Positions 13,578 to 14,523 of a DNA stretch of 14,523 nt are shown here, piece by piece. Where the stretch lies: assembly GCA_023426375.1 (NCBI GenBank), contig JAFAAV010000082.1, forward strand, positions 1-14,523, written 5' to 3'. The position numbers and the translations under genes were made by a program. How positions within the stretch are numbered: the stretch's first letter is position 1; each line of letters starts with the position of its first letter. This stretch comes from Actinomycetes bacterium. GTDB taxonomy: Bacteria; Actinomycetota; Actinomycetes; Actinomycetales; Micrococcaceae. The notes under the pieces are model-generated. The model was not told where the DNA came from. It did no database searches and saw only the letters and a list, made by a program, of their open reading frames with translations.

Positions 13578-14362
13578 GTTCCATTCCCCCAGAGCCCGAT
13601 AACGCATCGCGTGTGCTCATCGTCGATGACCAGCCACTCGTGCGCGGTGGATTCCGCATGCTGGTGGATTCCCAGCCGGATCTCACGGTCATCGGCGAGG
13701 CGGGCAATGGCCAGGAGGCCGTCGATTTCGTATCGGAGGCGCTGGGCACGGAGCGCGTTCCGGACGTGGTGCTCATGGATGTGCGCATGCCCAGACTCAA
13801 CGGCATCGAAGCGACTCAGGCCATCCTGGCGGCACACCCGCGCACGAAGGTCATTGTGCTCACGACCTTCGACCTTGATGAATATGCCCTGGACGGGATA
13901 CGTGCCGGCGCCAGCGGGTTCCTGCTCAAAGACGCCCGTCCAGAGGAACTCCTCGAAGCCATCCGCACGGTCGCCCGCGGTGACGCCGTGATCGCGCCTT
14001 CCACCACGCGCCGCTTACTCGACCATTTGATCGCCGATTCCTCTGACGACGACGCCGCTCGGTCCGGTGGCGAGCAGACGTCGCCCACTCGGGCGGCCAG
14101 GAACGCAACGGGATCCGGACAGGTGCCCGCGGCGGCGTCGAACCCGTGGGAGCACCCGCGATTGGCCTCACTCACGGCGCGTGAACGTGAGGTCTTCGAG
14201 CTCGTGGGCAGAGGGCTGTCGAACGCGGAGATCATGTCCGAACTGTTCCTGTCCGAACCGACCGTCAAGACGCACGTGTCCCACATCCTGGCCAAGCTGG
14301 CTGCCCGTGACCGGGTGCAGGCCGTGGTGATCGCGTATGAAACAGGCGTGGTGACTGCCTGA
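13574..14362 (+). CDS. NarL/LuxR-family response regulator
   Basis: The 262-residue cytoplasmic transcription factor has a receiver domain at about 12-135: acidic pocket Asp18/Asp19 in VLIVDDQ, phospho-acceptor Asp69 in VVLMDVRMP, Thr97 and Lys119. A LuxR-type helix-turn-helix lies at 199-255 (LTAREREVFELVGRGLSNAEI...EPTVKTHVSHILAKL). Between them is an unusually long, Ser/Asp/Ala/Gly-rich linker (about 152-195), presumably disordered. Start is GTG with GGAGG 4 nt upstream, overlapping the kinase stop as GTGA, so the two are translationally coupled and form a cognate pair. Target genes are unknown; the divergent secreted protein gene and autoregulation are the obvious candidates. Confidence 0.93.
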   Translation: MSSIPPEPDNASRVLIVDDQPLVRGGFRMLVDSQPDLTVIGEAGNGQEAVDFVSEALGTERVPDVVLMDVRMPRLNGIEATQAILAAHPRTKVIVLTTFDLDEYALDGIRAGASGFLLKDARPEELLEAIRTVARGDAVIAPSTTRRLLDHLIADSSDDDAARSGGEQTSPTRAARNATGSGQVPAAASNPWEHPRLASLTAREREVFELVGRGLSNAEIMSELFLSEPTVKTHVSHILAKLAARDRVQAVVIAYETGVVTA

Positions 14363-14387
14363 CGGTGCCCATCCGTAGTGCCCACGT

Positions 14388-14424
14388 GAAACGCCCCGCG
14401 AACCTGAGATTCGCGGGGCGTTTC
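14388..14424. terminator. Bidirectional 15-bp hairpin terminator
   Basis: GAAACGCCCCGCGAA (14388-14402) pairs perfectly with 14410-14424 around a 7-base loop. The A-rich left foot and T-rich right foot (GTTTCGTT) serve as U-tract on either strand. It lies between the convergent response regulator and transporter genes, so it probably ends both. Confidence 0.85.
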
Positions 14425-14439
14425 GTTGAGCTGATGTGA

Positions 14440-14523
14440 TCAGTGCTCGTAGGTGTGCAGATCGATGTTCTTGGATTCCTTGGTCAACAGGATGGCGATG
14501 CCACTGATGGCCGTGAGGATGCC
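14440..14523 (-). CDS. C-terminal end of a membrane transporter (runs off right edge)
   Basis: The minus-strand frame reads 27 residues to a TGA at 14440-14442: a hydrophobic helix (GILTAISGIAILL) followed by TKESKNIDLHTYEH. A last helix followed by (K/R)ES(K/R)xxDL is typical of the C-terminus of MFS transporters of the metabolite:H+ symporter (MHS) type. Only this end is present, so the family call is tentative and the substrate unknown. The shared terminator at 14388-14424 lies just downstream of it. Confidence 0.6.
   Translation of the reverse strand, partial: GILTAISGIAILLTKESKNIDLHTYEH

Noticed and set aside
307..14362. Many long antisense ORFs over the main genes
   Set aside because: High third-position GC produces long open frames on the opposite strand; they have Arg/His/Pro-rich compositions, lack motifs and lie entirely over well-supported genes.
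1..14523. CRISPR arrays, tRNA/rRNA genes, intact insertion sequences or prophage
   Set aside because: No regularly spaced repeats, cloverleaf-like sequences or transposase/integrase motifs were seen on reading both strands.

Overview
The window is GC-rich DNA with strong G/C bias at third codon positions. Its families (actinobacterial CNNM pair, DUF3817 protein, NarL-type two-component pair) and several apparently leaderless starts suggest a high-GC Gram-positive actinobacterium, probably Micrococcales/Micrococcaceae-like. The genus cannot be fixed from sequence alone. All genes look chromosomal and mostly housekeeping or metabolic. I see no intact mobile element, prophage, CRISPR array, tRNA or rRNA.

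Layout, left to right. The start of a secreted lipoprotein gene runs off the left edge on the minus strand. A 3-mercaptopyruvate-type sulfurtransferase (minus) is divergent from a small DoxX-like membrane protein (plus). That gene converges with an MFS transporter (minus), leaving a 3-bp gap. The transporter is divergent from a nitrilase-superfamily amidohydrolase (plus). After a short intergenic region with an inverted repeat and a good sigma-70-type promoter come a Gfo/Idh/MocA oxidoreductase, a TIGR01777 epimerase-like protein with an N-terminal SRPBCC domain, and a flavin-split-barrel (PNPOx-like, general stress 26 type) protein, which ends at a strong hairpin.

The 446-bp gap at 6962-7407 is the most unusual part. 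It holds the 19-bp-stem hairpin, four related 18-mers arranged as two direct and two inverted copies, and a candidate leaderless 55-codon leader ORF rich in predicted hairpins. The leader ORF overlaps the GTG start of a two-gene CNNM/CorC operon (divalent-cation transport, ATGA overlap). A DUF3817 membrane protein follows and converges, again with a 3-bp gap, on a secreted TIM-barrel glycosidase-like protein (minus). That gene is divergent from a histidine kinase/NarL-family response regulator operon (GTGA overlap), which ends at a 15-bp-stem terminator. The last 84 bases encode the C-terminus of a membrane transporter on the minus strand.

As a set: the CNNM pair probably acts in Mg/Co homeostasis. 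The two-component system may control the adjacent secreted protein or other envelope genes, but only position supports this. The MFS/nitrilase pair shares a very compact divergent promoter. No clear undescribed multi-gene system is evident. The best candidates for novelty are the repeat cluster plus leader upstream of the CNNM operon, and the uncharacterised secreted glycosidase-like protein beside the two-component system.
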